From Akkermansia muciniphila (GTDB taxonomy: Bacteria > Verrucomicrobiota > Verrucomicrobiia > Opitutales > Opitutaceae), in contig CAMCZZ010000020.1 of the NCBI GenBank assembly GCA_945888375.1, positions 1-64,000 of the forward strand: 64,000 bases of DNA, read 5' to 3'. Each line of letters opens with the position of its first letter. Position 1 is the first letter of the stretch. The notes under the pieces were generated by a model, which had not been told where the DNA came from, did no database searches, and saw only the letters and a list, made by a program, of their open reading frames with translations. The position numbers and the translations under genes were made by a program. Of this stretch, positions 20,732 to 32,818 are shown one piece after another.

Positions 20732-22288
20732 TCAGCCTCTTCCGTAAAGTTGGCCGAGTGAGCGAAGGTAGGCGGCGGACTGGTTTTGGAGCTGGTCAAG
20801 CTGCGCGGCGGAGTAGCGCCACTGCCAGTTTCCCGCTGCCACGCCCGGGGTGTTGAAACGCGCGGCAGCTTCGAGACTCAGCAGATCCTGCAGCGGGAGG
20901 ATGGCGAGTCTGCTCACGGCCGCGTAGGCGGCCCGGACAAAATCCCATGCGATTTCCCGACCATCGATCCGCAGGTAGCGACGCACATAGTCCGCTTCCG
21001 CTGGTGCGGCCGCCGCATACCAACCTGTCGTCGTATTGTTATCATGCGTGCCAGGATACACGACGGCATTGGCTGTGAGGTTGTGGGGCAGGTAAAGATT
21101 GCTGGCATCGCCGCCAAAAGCGAACTGCAGGATCGTCATCCCTGGCAGGCCACACGCATCGCGCAGGGTTCTTACGCTTTCAAAAAGTTCGCCGAGATCT
21201 TCGGCAATCAGGCGGGCGTCGGGCAGGGCGGCCCGGACGACGCGGAAAAAGTCCAGCCCAGGTCCCGTTTGCCATGTGCCTGACTTTGCGCTCACGGCTG
21301 CGGCCGGAATTGACCAATAGGTATCGAAGGCGCGGAAGTGATCTATGCGCACGATGTCGCAGAGTTCGAAATTAGCGCGCAAGCGACGTATCCACCAGGT
21401 GTAGCCCTCGGCGGCATGCACAGGCCAATTGTAGAGGGGATTTCCCCAGAGTTGCCCATCGGCGGAGAAATAGTCGGGCGGCACCCCGGCGACGGCTTGG
21501 GGTAGCCCCGTTTCTTGATCTATCTGAAACAAGTCCGGCCGTGACCAAACATCGGCAGAATCCCGGGCGACAAAAATCGGGGCGTCACCGATCAACTGGA
21601 TGCCGCGCGACGCGGCACTCGCGCGCACTCGGGCCCATTGCCCAAAAAAGAGGTATTGGAAAAAGGCATGCGCTTCCGCCTGCTGCAGAATCGAATCAGG
21701 CAGGGCAGCTGGTTTGATACTTGCTTGAAAGCGATATTCGACCGGCCACAGCCACCACGGCTGGCCATTAAAATGGTCTTTCAGGGCCAGAAACAGAGCG
21801 TAGCCATCAAGCCAGTCGGCATGAACGGTGCGAAATTCGGCAAACTCGCCATAGGGTAGGTGGCTGAATTTTCGAGACCGGGCAGCACTGTAGGCACGAA
21901 ACAATACCGGCCACTTGGCGGAGTAGAGCCAACCATAGTCCACTCGGTCAACCGGGAGACGGCGCAGTTCTTCCAAGTCGGCTTCTGAAAGCAAGCCAAC
22001 CTCAACCAAGGCATGCAAATCGATGAGGTAGGGGTTGCCGGCAAAGGAGGAAAAGCACTGATAGGGCGAGTCGCCGTAGCCGGTTGGACCTAGCGGGCAT
22101 ACTTGCCATTGGGAGATTCCTGCCTCCGCCAGAAAATCCAAGAAACGTTCTACCTGCCCATCAAGAACACCTATACCTTGATCGCCAGGAAACGAGGTGG
22201 GGTGGAGCAAAACGCCGGCAGACCGTTTTTTCAGCCAAGCAAACAGAGGCTCCGAACAAGATTCCGGGGCAATATCCTGATTAGACAT
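20732..22288 (-). CDS. malQ: 4-alpha-glucanotransferase
   Basis: GVLLHPTSFPGDQGIGVL, GDAPIFVARDSADVW, VRIDHFRAF, IAEDLG, YPGTHDNNTTTGW. Confidence 0.95.
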   Translation of the reverse strand: MSNQDIAPESCSEPLFAWLKKRSAGVLLHPTSFPGDQGIGVLDGQVERFLDFLAEAGISQWQVCPLGPTGYGDSPYQCFSSFAGNPYLIDLHALVEVGLLSEADLEELRRLPVDRVDYGWLYSAKWPVLFRAYSAARSRKFSHLPYGEFAEFRTVHADWLDGYALFLALKDHFNGQPWWLWPVEYRFQASIKPAALPDSILQQAEAHAFFQYLFFGQWARVRASAASRGIQLIGDAPIFVARDSADVWSRPDLFQIDQETGLPQAVAGVPPDYFSADGQLWGNPLYNWPVHAAEGYTWWIRRLRANFELCDIVRIDHFRAFDTYWSIPAAAVSAKSGTWQTGPGLDFFRVVRAALPDARLIAEDLGELFESVRTLRDACGLPGMTILQFAFGGDASNLYLPHNLTANAVVYPGTHDNNTTTGWYAAAAPAEADYVRRYLRIDGREIAWDFVRAAYAAVSRLAILPLQDLLSLEAAARFNTPGVAAGNWQWRYSAAQLDQLQNQSAAYLRSLGQLYGRG

Positions 22289-22482
22289 AATATTTATTGT
22301 GCGATAGTTGTCCTAGAGCCACCAAGAAGTTCCCGGCAGCTTCAAAGGAGGCAATTTCAGGTCAGAAACCCAGCACAGAAAAATACAACCGCCTGTTTCG
22401 GGATCAGGTAACCCATCAAAAAGCCGGGCACTTGGTCCGGCAGAAAACCCGCGACAAGCGCGGGAATTCAGACGAAAATGAT

Positions 22483-23934
22483 TCAGGCTTTGGCCGCACG
22501 ACCGCCAACCAGGAGCGAAAGACGCGCGGTGGCGTTTTTGAGCTCATCTGACTGGCCCGACAACTCCGCGGCGGCGGACGCCGTCTCTTCCGCGGTGGCG
22601 GCATTAGACTGGGTCATCTTATCCATACCAAAAATCGCGTCCCGAATCTGCTGAAGTCCGCTCGATTGCTCCCGGGAAGCCGTGGCAACCTCGGCAACCA
22701 TCCCGTCAACTTCACGGATCTTTTCGACAATTTGAGTTAGCCCCCGCGCAACACTATCGGAAATTTGCACGCCTTGGGCGCTGCGTTCGGAAGCAGCCGC
22801 GATTTTCTCGGCGGTCTCCCGGGATGCGAGCGCCGAGCGCTGGGCCAACGATCGCACTTCATCGGCAACGACGGCGAAACCGGCGCCCGCCTCGCCTGCG
22901 CGCGCCGCTTCCACGGCGGCATTCAAGGCGAGGATGTTGGTCTGGAACGCGATCTCGTCGATTGTTTTGATAATTTGCGCAATTTCTTGGGAGGATTGCT
23001 GAATGGCGGACATCGACGCCTGCATGCGCGTGACTTCCTCGGCCCCGGCCTCGGCGGCGGAGCGGGCGGAATTTGCAGCGGATTTACCGGCCAAGGCGTG
23101 GTCAGCGTTTCGGCCCGTCATGCTAGAAAGTTCTTCCACCGTAGCGGAGATTTCTTCGAGGGAAGCAGCCTGTTCGCTCGCGCCCTTAGCCAGATTCTGG
23201 CTCGCGGAAGTGACGTGGCGGGAAGCCCCTGCATTAGTCTCGGCCGTTTGCGTGAGATTGCTAATAATCGCCATGAACGGACGTGGAATGCTCCGCGCGA
23301 CCAAGACCCCGATCAGAATGATCAAGAAAACGGCAACCGCAGCTGCACCAAAAAGTATTTGGCGAAAGCGCCGCGCTTCCAATGAAGCCTCGTCTCTCAT
23401 TTTTAATGCTTCAGATTCAATCAATTCGGAAACTTTACCTAGAGCATCTTCGAGCTGACCAAAGGCCTTGGTGAAAGCCGGTAAAGTGGCTTCAGCCGTG
23501 GCTAAATCTTTGCCGGCCAAGCCAACCATAGTGCGCGAGCTTTCAACGTAGGCGGTGAGAGCAGGCTTGCATTCTTCCAGAGCCGTGAGAACCGGGCCTG
23601 CACTGACCAGGGATTGATTTTCTTTCAATTCGGCCTGGATGATCTCAATGTGTTCGGCATTCTCCTTGGCAATCAGGGTTATAGCCGCTGTATCGCGAAG
23701 TTGCGCAGCATGTAAGGCGGACATCACGTCTCCCCGAAGAGCATCGTGCATCATGTCTGCGTTCGCGTGGTGCTGAAGCGATTGAAAAACTTTAATAACC
23801 GCTTCGCCCGCTTCATTTAGGCGAACAAATTCCCGATGAACCGAGAAAGTGAGCAGCCCGATAACCAAAATAGCTGAAGCGGCAAGGGCGCCGACCTTAT
23901 GATTGATGTTTAAATTCATTGATAAAAAAGTCAT
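22483..23934 (-). CDS. Methyl-accepting chemotaxis protein
   Basis: Two TM segments and the highly conserved MCP hairpin [44 protein letters not shown]. Confidence 0.95.
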   Translation of the reverse strand: MTFLSMNLNINHKVGALAASAILVIGLLTFSVHREFVRLNEAGEAVIKVFQSLQHHANADMMHDALRGDVMSALHAAQLRDTAAITLIAKENAEHIEIIQAELKENQSLVSAGPVLTALEECKPALTAYVESSRTMVGLAGKDLATAEATLPAFTKAFGQLEDALGKVSELIESEALKMRDEASLEARRFRQILFGAAAVAVFLIILIGVLVARSIPRPFMAIISNLTQTAETNAGASRHVTSASQNLAKGASEQAASLEEISATVEELSSMTGRNADHALAGKSAANSARSAAEAGAEEVTRMQASMSAIQQSSQEIAQIIKTIDEIAFQTNILALNAAVEAARAGEAGAGFAVVADEVRSLAQRSALASRETAEKIAAASERSAQGVQISDSVARGLTQIVEKIREVDGMVAEVATASREQSSGLQQIRDAIFGMDKMTQSNAATAEETASAAAELSGQSDELKNATARLSLLVGGRAAKA

Positions 23935-24036
23935 TCCTCAAGTTGCCGGCCGAGCTGGCAGGGAAAGAGCGGATTCTTTATCTATCGGTCGCGAGTCCTT
24001 AAACTAAAGGGGAGGCCCAAAGTTAGGGTCGGATAT

Positions 24037-26073
24037 TCAGCCGTAAGTCTCTTTTAAAACAAGCGCGAGCCGGCTCGCGAATTCGTCGCTTGAAAATGGC
24101 TTGGAAAGGAAGCGGACATCCTGCCGCTGAAGTGCGTGTTGGGTGACCGGATCGTCCACATAGCCGGACATATAAATAACTGGCAGACCGGGCTTAATAG
24201 CCAAAATCTTCTCGGCCAATTCATGGCCATTCATGCCGGGCATCACGATATCTGTTATCAGCAGGTCAATGTCCTTCACCTTGTCAGCATCGACATAAGC
24301 CAGGGCTTCCTTGCTACCTGGAAAGCTTATAACTTGGTGTCCAAGTGTTTCCGCAAGCATCAGGGTAACTGCTCGGACGAGGTCGTCATCCTCCACCAGC
24401 ATGATGCGAACTGGCGCAGAGGAAGCGCGCTCGCCGGCTTCGACCAGAGGGGCCAACAGCGGGTCGGCAATTTCCGGCAGGTCCAAGTGGAAAACAGTTC
24501 CCTTCCCCGCTTCTGTCTCAAAAGTGAGGTTACCGCCGCAGCTTTTGGCAATCGCTAGGCATGTAGGCAGGCCGAGACCGGTGCCGAGGCCCCGTGCCTT
24601 GGTGGTGAAAAACGGCTCAAAAACACGCTTTTGAATTTCTGGCGGGATGCCGGGGCCGGAATCCGAGACCGATATGCGCACTTTCCCCCCGTTTTCCGTC
24701 GGGTAGGAGGAGACGCTTAATAATAAGCGTCCGTCAGTAGTCATTACATCCCTTGCATTTAAGCAAAGATTAAAAAGGATTTGCTCAAGCTGCTTGCGAT
24801 CCGCGATGCACCAAGCCGGTTGCTCGGACAAGACAACTTCGATGCTGATATGCTCGCTGAGGAGCGAACGGATAAAGCCACGTAACTCGTCAATGATATG
24901 ATTCAAATCCAGACTCTCGGGCTGGGCGATTTCTTGACGACTAAAGGAGAGTAGCTGCCGGACCAAATGACTGGCCCGGTTAGATGCATGCAGAATATCA
25001 TCAATTTTAGTGCGTTGTGCGGGCTCCGTAAGTTCATCGCGCAGCAAGTCGGCAAAACAACGAATGGCGGTGAGGAGATTGTTAAAGTCGTGGGCCACCC
25101 CACCGGCCAACAGGCCGACAGCCTCCATTTTTTGCGCTTGCAGGGCGCGTTCCTCGCTCTCGCGAAGCTTGTTCTCGGCCCTCCGCCGCTCATGGGCGAT
25201 AGCCAAGATCCCCGCAAGGTCCCGGGCATAGTGAATCGGGCCGATCGGCTCGGGTTTGGCTTCCCGACAGAGGCCTATCAAACAACCCGCTGCAGGATTT
25301 TGTGGATCGAGCGGGATGGCAATAGCCCCCTCCCACCCCTGTTCGTTTAGCCATTGATTGGAAAGCGGGAAATCCGCGCCGTCCGAGGGGTATTCCAACA
25401 CGAACTCCTGCGTCAGGGACTCCGTGATTAAAACCGGCGCGGCCTCCTCTTCGGCCAGTCCGCACGACGCGACGACTTGCGGTGCCTCCCCACCCTCGCT
25501 TTGAATCAATATTGCGGCGGTCACCCCCAGGTTTTCGCAAAAAAGCCGCAGCGCTTCCTGGTTCAGCTTTTCATTCGTATTCTGCACGAGGGCCACTCGG
25601 CTGAAATAGGTCAAGGAGGTCTGCCGAAGTGCGATCAGCGCTAGTTTTTGCTCATGCTCCTTTTGCGACTGAATATCGATAGCGGAGCCGATGTAACCAA
25701 TCATGTTACCTTGGGCATCGATCCAAGGCTGGATGCGTTCCAGCATCCAGCAAAACGCTCCATCCGCCTGGCGCAGGCGAAATTCAAAGGTGGTCGGACT
25801 GCCCGCAAAGGAGGGGTCTCCGGCGATGATGCGGTTGCGGTCGTCCGGGTGAATCAGCTTGGCGATGGTTTGGCTGTCCGCTTGCTCCACCGCCACGCCG
25901 GTGGCTGCGCGCCAAGCGACATTAGCGTGGAGCAAATGTCCTTCGAGATCGGCTACCCAGACCAAGGCCGGGGTCATGTCTAAGAGCTTGGCCCAATCAC
26001 CGGGAACTTCAGGCCTCTGCATCTTTTTCGTATGCTCGTTGGCTCGGATAAAATACGGCATAATAAAATCCAA
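24037..26073 (-). CDS. PAS/GAF hybrid sensor histidine kinase with C-terminal receiver domain
   Basis: PAS region, His[18 protein letters not shown], HATPase [10 protein letters not shown] and [25 protein letters not shown] with [13 protein letters not shown]. Confidence 0.93.
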   Translation of the reverse strand: MDFIMPYFIRANEHTKKMQRPEVPGDWAKLLDMTPALVWVADLEGHLLHANVAWRAATGVAVEQADSQTIAKLIHPDDRNRIIAGDPSFAGSPTTFEFRLRQADGAFCWMLERIQPWIDAQGNMIGYIGSAIDIQSQKEHEQKLALIALRQTSLTYFSRVALVQNTNEKLNQEALRLFCENLGVTAAILIQSEGGEAPQVVASCGLAEEEAAPVLITESLTQEFVLEYPSDGADFPLSNQWLNEQGWEGAIAIPLDPQNPAAGCLIGLCREAKPEPIGPIHYARDLAGILAIAHERRRAENKLRESEERALQAQKMEAVGLLAGGVAHDFNNLLTAIRCFADLLRDELTEPAQRTKIDDILHASNRASHLVRQLLSFSRQEIAQPESLDLNHIIDELRGFIRSLLSEHISIEVVLSEQPAWCIADRKQLEQILFNLCLNARDVMTTDGRLLLSVSSYPTENGGKVRISVSDSGPGIPPEIQKRVFEPFFTTKARGLGTGLGLPTCLAIAKSCGGNLTFETEAGKGTVFHLDLPEIADPLLAPLVEAGERASSAPVRIMLVEDDDLVRAVTLMLAETLGHQVISFPGSKEALAYVDADKVKDIDLLITDIVMPGMNGHELAEKILAIKPGLPVIYMSGYVDDPVTQHALQRQDVRFLSKPFSSDEFASRLALVLKETYG

Positions 26074-26133
26074 CCAGTGCTTGGCGATGCGGGCGAGCGC
26101 GAAGAAAACACGACTTTTTCATGGCCGCACCTG

Positions 26134-27852
26134 ATGGCAAACGTGCACCCTCCTGTCATGTCGCAGACCTTCGCCCGCTCCGTCTTCGTCTTCACCCTGC
26201 TGTTTTTCGCAGCTTTCTTTTTCTGGCCAGTCTTTCAAATCCTGCGCGGTGGCTTTCTGGACGCCGACGGTCGCTTCACGCTGGGCACGTTTATGGCCCT
26301 GCTGTCCGATCCGCTCTATCGTAGTGGTTTGCTCAACTCCTTCTGGCTTGGTCTAGCGACCACTAGCCTCGCCTTCGCCATCGGGCTGCCCCTTGCTTTA
26401 ATCAGCGATCGCTTCCTCTTCCCCGGCAAGACCGCTCTGGCCTCAGTCGTGCTGATCCCCATGATTTTGCCGCCGTTTGTCGGGGCCATCGGCATCAAAC
26501 AGATCTTCGGTCAGTATGGCGCGCTCAACGCCCTGCTGATCCAGATCGGTCTTCGCCCCGAGGGCTGGACTTTCGACTGGTTCGCAGTCGCGCCTTTTTT
26601 GGGAATAGCCGCCGTCAACGCGCTCTCCCTCTATCCCATAATCTACCTTAACTGCGCCGCCGCCCTCGCCAACGTCGATCCCGCCTTGGAAGAGGCGGCG
26701 CAAAACCTCGGATGCACCGGGCTTAGACGTTTCCGCCGCATCACCCTGCCGCTCATCCGCCCGGGCCTTTTTGCGGGCGGCACCATTGTTTTTATCGCCG
26801 GCTTCACCGAACTGGGCGTGCCCCTGATTTTCGACTACCCTAGGGTTACCTCGGTGCAGATTTTTTACGGCTTAAAGGATATCGGCGGCAATCCCGCACC
26901 CTACGCACTTGTGACGCTGTTGCTGCTTTCGACCACCGCACTCTACGCCGTCGGCAAAGGCCTGTTTGGTCGCCAAGCCCATGCGATGATGGCCAAAGCC
27001 TCTTCCACGGGCGGTGCACGGGCACTCGGCATAGCCCCAGCCCTGCTCTGCACCGCGTTTTTTGGCGGCGTCACCGCCCTAGCTATACTACCCCACGTCG
27101 GGGTAGTCCTGACCGCTTTTGCCCAAGATTGGTATGCCGCCGTGCTGCCGACCGGTTTTACCTTGGAAAATTTTAGCTTGGCCCTCGGGCATCCGCTGAC
27201 GGTCGACGCCATCAGAAACTCGCTCAAATTCGCCGCCGCCAGCACCGTGATCGACATCGCGCTGGGAATCGCCATCGCCTATGTCATCGTGCGGTCTAAA
27301 CTCCCTTGGCGCGGCTTGCTCGATGTGCTCGCCATGTTGCCGCTCGCCGTGCCCGGCCTGGTCATCGCTTTCGGTTACCTCGCCATGAGTCAGGAGGGGC
27401 GCTTCTTCGCCTTCCTTAATCCCGTGGCCGACCCCACCATTTTATTGATTATCGCCTACTCGGTGCGCCGCCTGCCCTATGTGGTGCGATCGGCCGTCGC
27501 CGGCTTTCAGCAGACCAGCGAAACTCTTGAGGAGGCCGCCCAAAACCTCGGCTGCCCCCCCCTGCGTGCCTTGCGCAAGATCACCCTCCCGCTGATCGCG
27601 GCAAACCTCATCGCAGGCGGACTGCTCGCTTTCGCCTTCGCCATGCTGGAGGTTTCCGACTCCCTGATTCTCGCCCAGAAGCAGGCCTTTTATCCGATCA
27701 CCAAAGCCATTCTGGAACTCTTTCAGTTGCTCGGTGACGGCCAGTTTATCGCCAGCGCGCTCGGCGTCTGGGCCATGACCTTTCTCGGTATTTGCATTGT
27801 CGGCCTTAGCCTCGTGCTGGGTAAAAAACTCGGCGCCATTTTCCGTGTTTAA
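26134..27852 (+). CDS. Iron(III)-type ABC transporter permease (fused tandem permease, FbpB-like)
   Basis: Two EEAAQNLGC...LPLI EAA motifs and about 12 TM segments; start at 26134 or 26158. Confidence 0.88.
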   Translation: MANVHPPVMSQTFARSVFVFTLLFFAAFFFWPVFQILRGGFLDADGRFTLGTFMALLSDPLYRSGLLNSFWLGLATTSLAFAIGLPLALISDRFLFPGKTALASVVLIPMILPPFVGAIGIKQIFGQYGALNALLIQIGLRPEGWTFDWFAVAPFLGIAAVNALSLYPIIYLNCAAALANVDPALEEAAQNLGCTGLRRFRRITLPLIRPGLFAGGTIVFIAGFTELGVPLIFDYPRVTSVQIFYGLKDIGGNPAPYALVTLLLLSTTALYAVGKGLFGRQAHAMMAKASSTGGARALGIAPALLCTAFFGGVTALAILPHVGVVLTAFAQDWYAAVLPTGFTLENFSLALGHPLTVDAIRNSLKFAAASTVIDIALGIAIAYVIVRSKLPWRGLLDVLAMLPLAVPGLVIAFGYLAMSQEGRFFAFLNPVADPTILLIIAYSVRRLPYVVRSAVAGFQQTSETLEEAAQNLGCPPLRALRKITLPLIAANLIAGGLLAFAFAMLEVSDSLILAQKQAFYPITKAILELFQLLGDGQFIASALGVWAMTFLGICIVGLSLVLGKKLGAIFRV

Positions 27853-28145
27853 ATTAGCCCCGGCGGCCTCAACGGCTTGGCCGTCCACGCCAGTAACACC
27901 GGCAGCGTAGCCTCCTCTTCGCCTGCACCGAAGCCACTGTTCCAAGTTTAGCAGCTTGGCTTCAGCCCCACCCAATTTCCCTTAGAGAAACCGGAAACCG
28001 GCGAAGCCGGCGCCCAGCTTTTCGCCGGGGGGGTATCCATCACTGCGGTCCGTCACCGATCCCCTTCGCGCGCCGTCTCCGAAACTCTCGAGCTCTAAGT
28101 TTCCCACGCCCACGGCCCGCGCGCAAGCGTGCGACCTTTGCCAAC

Positions 28146-29165
28146 TTATCTGGCCAAGTCCCGCGCTACTTCCTTGGCAAAATAGGTAAGAATGAGATCC
28201 GCGCCGGCGCGTTTGATGGCGAGCAGAGACTCATCGCGCGTCCTCTCCAGATCGAGCCAGCCGAGTCGCGCTGCCGCCTGGATTTGGGCATATTCTCCCG
28301 AGACTTGATAAGCCGCCAACGGTCGATCTGACCGCTCCCGCAGATCGCGGATGATATCGAGATAAGCCCCGGCCGGCTTCACCATGAGGATGTCCGCCCC
28401 CTCCTCCTCATCGCGGTCCGCCTCCGCCAGCGCCGAGCGCCGGTTGGCCGGATCGAGTTGATATGTCGCCTTGCTGAGAAGATTCGTGCCCGCAGCCTGC
28501 GCGCTGCCCACCGCATCGCGGAACGGGCCGTAGTAGGCGGAGTTGAACTTCACCGAATAGGCCAAAATCCCCGTCTCGACGAACCCCGCCACATCCAGCG
28601 CGGCGCGAATGGCCCCTATGCGACCGTCCATCATGTCACTCGGCGCTACGAAATCCACCCCCGCCCGAGCCTGACGCACCGCCATGGCCGCGAGGCGCTC
28701 CACCGTGCGGTCGTTGTCGACGTCATTCCCAACCGCGTTGAGCACACCGTCGTGCCCATGGTTGGTGTAGGGATCCAGCGCCACGTCGGTGATGACGATC
28801 AGCTCCGGGATCGCCACTTTCACCGCCCTCACGGCGCGTAGGATGAGTCCATCTTCATTCAATTCCTCCGTGCCCTCGGCATCCTTTAACGCGGAATCCA
28901 GCTTGGGGAAAAGAGCCACCGCTCGAATGCCTAACGACCACAGCTCTCGACACTCCTTCACCAGATCAGATAGATTTAGCCGGAACTGACCCGGCATCGA
29001 TGCGATCTCCTGCGGGGCGGCATCCCCCTCTACCACAAAGAGCGGTGCGATCAAATCCGCCGCCCTGACTTGGGTCTCGCGCACGAGCTCGCGCAGGGCG
29101 GCGGTGCGACGCAGGCGGCGGGGACGAACGGGCAAATCGAGCTTGAAGGAGGCAGGCATGGGCAT
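28146..29165 (-). CDS. hemB: Porphobilinogen synthase (delta-aminolevulinic acid dehydratase)
   Basis: RPRRLRRTAALRELVRET, LIAPLFVVEG, DVALDPYTNHGHDG, FVAPSDMMDGRIGAIR, MVKPAGAYLDIIRD. Confidence 0.97.
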   Translation of the reverse strand: MPMPASFKLDLPVRPRRLRRTAALRELVRETQVRAADLIAPLFVVEGDAAPQEIASMPGQFRLNLSDLVKECRELWSLGIRAVALFPKLDSALKDAEGTEELNEDGLILRAVRAVKVAIPELIVITDVALDPYTNHGHDGVLNAVGNDVDNDRTVERLAAMAVRQARAGVDFVAPSDMMDGRIGAIRAALDVAGFVETGILAYSVKFNSAYYGPFRDAVGSAQAAGTNLLSKATYQLDPANRRSALAEADRDEEEGADILMVKPAGAYLDIIRDLRERSDRPLAAYQVSGEYAQIQAAARLGWLDLERTRDESLLAIKRAGADLILTYFAKEVARDLAR

Positions 29166-29395
29166 GTTGAATTATAACTTCTAAACACGCCATGCGTCGC
29201 CTCGCCACACGTTTCCGCACTGCTTGCGCCCGGGAGGTCGCCACCTGGCGAACACCAGCGCCGCACGTCGCCGTGTGAGGCCCGGGCGACTTCGCTCGGT
29301 TCCGGCTATCGCGCTACCAGGCGCGCCCCTTGCGCACGTGAGTCTTGACCTTAGGCTCCCAGCCCCTCGTTCCCTGCTCCCGCTCCGTTCCTGCC

Positions 29396-30766
29396 ATGCC
29401 CATCCGCCTTTTTGATTCCCTTACCCGCGACCACATGGAGCTGCGACCCTCGCAGCCCGACGGCGTTTTCCGCTTCTATAACTGCGGCCCCACCGTCTAC
29501 GCCCCCGCGCACATCGGTAATTTCCGCACTTTCGTAGTCAACGACCTCCTCCGCCGCCTCCTCGAACTCGAGTTCGGCAAGGACAAGGTGAAACACGTCC
29601 GCAACCTCACTGACGTCGATGACAAGACCATCCGCCGCGCCCGCGAAGAAGGCCGCCCCCTCGCCGAAGTCACCAAACAGTGGACCGATAAGTTTCACGC
29701 CGATTGCGCCGCCCTCAACTGCCTCCCCCCGCACGTCGAACCCGCCGCCACCGGCCACATCCCCGAGCAGATCGACATGATCGCCGCCCTTGAACGGCGC
29801 GGCCACGCCTACCGCACCGAAGACGGCTCGGTCTATTTCAAGGTCTCCTCTTTCCCCGGCTACGGTGCCCTCTCCCGCGTCAAGGAACGCGAACTGCGCA
29901 TCGGCTCCGCCCTCACCGGAAAACCCCAGACCCACGACGCCGACGAAAAGGAGGATGGCTCCGATTTCGCCCTCTGGAAAGGCCACAAGCCCGACGACGG
30001 CGATACCTTCTGGCCAGCTCCTTGGGGCCGGGGACGCCCCGGCTGGCATATTGAGTGCAGCGCCATGAGCAAAAAACATCTTGGCGACACCATCGACCTC
30101 CACACGGGAGGGGTAGACCTGCTTTTCCCTCACCACGAAAACGAGATTGCCCAGAGCCAGTGCTGCAATGGCACGACCTTTGCCTTGCACTGGTATCATA
30201 GCGAACACCTCCTCGTAGATGGCAAAAAAATGAGCAAGTCGCTGGGTAACCTCTACACCCTCGATCAGCTCCAAGAGATGGGCCACGGCCCCGCCGCCCT
30301 CCGCTACGCCCTCCTCGCCGGCCACCCGCGCAAGCAGCTCAACTTCACCCTCGATTCGCTCCACGCCGCGGAAAAAGCCCTCGCCCAGCTTCGCGCCTAC
30401 CGCGCTAGCCTATTACCTGCAGGCACTACCGATCCCTTCGGCCCCGCCCTCGCCGCCCTTCAGGATGATTTAAATACGCCCCACGCCCTCGGCCTCATCT
30501 TTACCACCCTCCACTCCGGTCCCGCCGGCATCGCTCCGGCCGCCTTCGAGCGTATCCTTTTCGCCCTCGGTCTCGATCTCACCGAGACCCTAAAACCCTT
30601 GGCCACTACGCCGCCTGAAGTAACCGCTCTAGCCGAGCAACGCTGGGCCGCGAAGAACGCGAAAAACTGGGCCGAAGCCGACCGCCTGCGCGGCGCCATC
30701 GCCGATCTCGGCTGGTCTATGCTTGATCGCAAAGACGGCTACACCCTCGAACCCACCAAGAAATAA
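29396..30766 (+). CDS. cysS: Cysteinyl-tRNA synthetase
   Basis: [48 protein letters not shown]. Confidence 0.97.
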   Translation: MPIRLFDSLTRDHMELRPSQPDGVFRFYNCGPTVYAPAHIGNFRTFVVNDLLRRLLELEFGKDKVKHVRNLTDVDDKTIRRAREEGRPLAEVTKQWTDKFHADCAALNCLPPHVEPAATGHIPEQIDMIAALERRGHAYRTEDGSVYFKVSSFPGYGALSRVKERELRIGSALTGKPQTHDADEKEDGSDFALWKGHKPDDGDTFWPAPWGRGRPGWHIECSAMSKKHLGDTIDLHTGGVDLLFPHHENEIAQSQCCNGTTFALHWYHSEHLLVDGKKMSKSLGNLYTLDQLQEMGHGPAALRYALLAGHPRKQLNFTLDSLHAAEKALAQLRAYRASLLPAGTTDPFGPALAALQDDLNTPHALGLIFTTLHSGPAGIAPAAFERILFALGLDLTETLKPLATTPPEVTALAEQRWAAKNAKNWAEADRLRGAIADLGWSMLDRKDGYTLEPTKK

Positions 30767-30808
30767 TCCACTTCCCATTCTCTCCTGAACCCCGACTTCT
30801 TTCCCAAC

Positions 30809-32764
30809 ATGTCCATGTCTCCCCTCGACGAAATCCGTCACTCCGCCTCCCACATCCTCGCCACCGCCGTCCTGCGCGTCTTCCCCGATGCCAAACTCGA
30901 CATCGGTCCGCCCACCGAGACCGGCTTTTATTACGACATCGATCTCGACCACAAACTCACCACCGAGGACCTCGTCCGCCTCGAAGCGGAGATGAAGAAA
31001 GTCATTGATGAAAACCAGTCCTTCCGACGCAAAGAGGTCTCCCGCGAGGAAGCCGAGGCCATCATCCGCAGCCGCGGCCAGGAACGTTATAAACTTGGCC
31101 GACTAGCGGACATCCCCGCGGGTGAGGCCATTTCCTTCTACGAAAACGGCGAGTTCATGGATCTCTGCGCCGGCTCTCACGTCCGCTACACCAAACAGGT
31201 AAAGGCCTTTAAACTCCTCTCCATCGCGGGCGCCTACCACCGCGGCGACGAGAAAAATAAACAACTCCAGCGCATTTACGGCACCGCCTTCGCCTCCAAA
31301 GACGAACTCGCCCGATTCCTCGATCGCCAGGAACAAGCCAAACTCCGTGACCACCGCAAACTCGGCAAAGACCTCCAGCTCTTCCATATCGACGAGGACG
31401 TTGGCCAGGGCCTCATTCTCTGGACGCCCAGAGGCGCCATTCTGCGGCAAGAACTGCAAAACTTCATCTCCGACGAGCTTCGGAAACAGGGTTACTCCCA
31501 AGTCTTTACCCCTCACATCGGCAAACTCGCGCTGTATAAGACCTCCGGCCACTTCCCCTATTACAAGGACGCGCAGTTCCCCGCCCTTATCGAGCCAGAT
31601 CAGCTCGCCCAGATCGCCTCCGAGGGCTGCGGTTGCGCCGAGATGACCGCCCGCCTCGAAGCGGTTTCGCCAAGCTTCGCCGCCGGCATCAATGAACGCG
31701 CCGGAAAGACCGTGATTGGCGAGGATCGTGTAATGGACCCCACCCGGCTCCTCGACGGCTTCCTCCTGAAGCCGATGAACTGCCCCCACCACATCAAGAT
31801 CTTCGCCTCCCAGCCGCACTCCTACCGCGACCTTCCCGTGCGCCTCGCCGAGTTCGGCACCGTCTACCGCTGGGAGCAGTCCGGCGAGCTCAACGGCATG
31901 ACCCGCGTCCGCGGCTTCACTCAGGATGACGCCCATCTTTTCTGCACGGAGGAGCAGGTCGCCGCCGAGATACGTGGCTGCCTCAGCCTGGTAAAGACCG
32001 TCCTCACCACCCTTGGCATGGCGGATTACCGTGTCCGCGTCGGCCTCCGCGATCCCGATGGCAACAAGTTCACCGGTGACCCCGCCAAGTGGGATATCGC
32101 CGAGGCCGCCTGTCGCGACGCCGCTTCGACGCTCGGCGTTCCCTTCACCGAGGAACCCGGCGAAGCCGCCTTCTACGGCCCCAAGATTGATTTCGTCATT
32201 AAAGATGTCATCGGCCGCGAGTGGCAACTCGGCACCGTGCAGGTGGACTACGTCCTCCCCCTGCGCTTCGACCTGCACTACATCGGCGCAGATGGCGCCA
32301 AACACCGCCCCGTCATGGTTCACCGCGCCCCCTTTGGCTCGATGGAGCGTTTCTGCGGAGTGCTCATCGAACACTTCGCCGGCGACTTCCCGGTCTGGCT
32401 CGCTCCCGAGCAAGTCCGCATCGCCCCGATCTCGGAAAAGGTGAACGACTACGCGACTGCTCTTTATGAACAACTTCGTGAAGCCGGAGTGCGTGTGGCG
32501 CTCGACGGTGATGCCGATAAGGTCGGCGCCAAACTTCGCCGCGCCGAACTCGCCAAGATCCCCTATATGCTCGTAGTCGGTCAAAAAGAAGCCGAGGCCT
32601 CCGCTGTCTCCGTGCGCAGCCGCGCCAAGGGCGACGAGGGCGTGCTGCCCTTCGCCGACTTCCTCGCCCGGGTGAAGTCCGAAATCGCCACCCGCGCCCT
32701 GCCGGTTAAAGTCGAGAAAAAGCCTGAATCCACGCCCCCGTCCCGGCCGGCCGCCACCGCCTAG
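30809..32764 (+). CDS. thrS: Threonyl-tRNA synthetase (apparently without N-terminal TGS domain)
   Basis: EIRHSASHILATAVLRVFPDAKLDIGPPTETGFYYD, LKPMNCPHHIKIF, RVRGFTQDDAHLFC, VHRAPFGSMERF. Confidence 0.95.
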   Translation: MSMSPLDEIRHSASHILATAVLRVFPDAKLDIGPPTETGFYYDIDLDHKLTTEDLVRLEAEMKKVIDENQSFRRKEVSREEAEAIIRSRGQERYKLGRLADIPAGEAISFYENGEFMDLCAGSHVRYTKQVKAFKLLSIAGAYHRGDEKNKQLQRIYGTAFASKDELARFLDRQEQAKLRDHRKLGKDLQLFHIDEDVGQGLILWTPRGAILRQELQNFISDELRKQGYSQVFTPHIGKLALYKTSGHFPYYKDAQFPALIEPDQLAQIASEGCGCAEMTARLEAVSPSFAAGINERAGKTVIGEDRVMDPTRLLDGFLLKPMNCPHHIKIFASQPHSYRDLPVRLAEFGTVYRWEQSGELNGMTRVRGFTQDDAHLFCTEEQVAAEIRGCLSLVKTVLTTLGMADYRVRVGLRDPDGNKFTGDPAKWDIAEAACRDAASTLGVPFTEEPGEAAFYGPKIDFVIKDVIGREWQLGTVQVDYVLPLRFDLHYIGADGAKHRPVMVHRAPFGSMERFCGVLIEHFAGDFPVWLAPEQVRIAPISEKVNDYATALYEQLREAGVRVALDGDADKVGAKLRRAELAKIPYMLVVGQKEAEASAVSVRSRAKGDEGVLPFADFLARVKSEIATRALPVKVEKKPESTPPSRPAATA

Positions 32765-32818
32765 TCATCAAGCGTCGCCCCTCTTTGCGCGCCTCCCGCG
32801 TTTTATCCAAGACGTGGA

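Noticed and set aside
29366-29395. Possible heptamer repeat before cysS (ctcgttccctgctcccgctccgttcc)
   Set aside because: Unit spacing is 7, 6 and 5 nt, so the period-7 pattern does not hold
31103-32584. 493-aa minus-strand ORF
   Set aside because: Antisense of thrS
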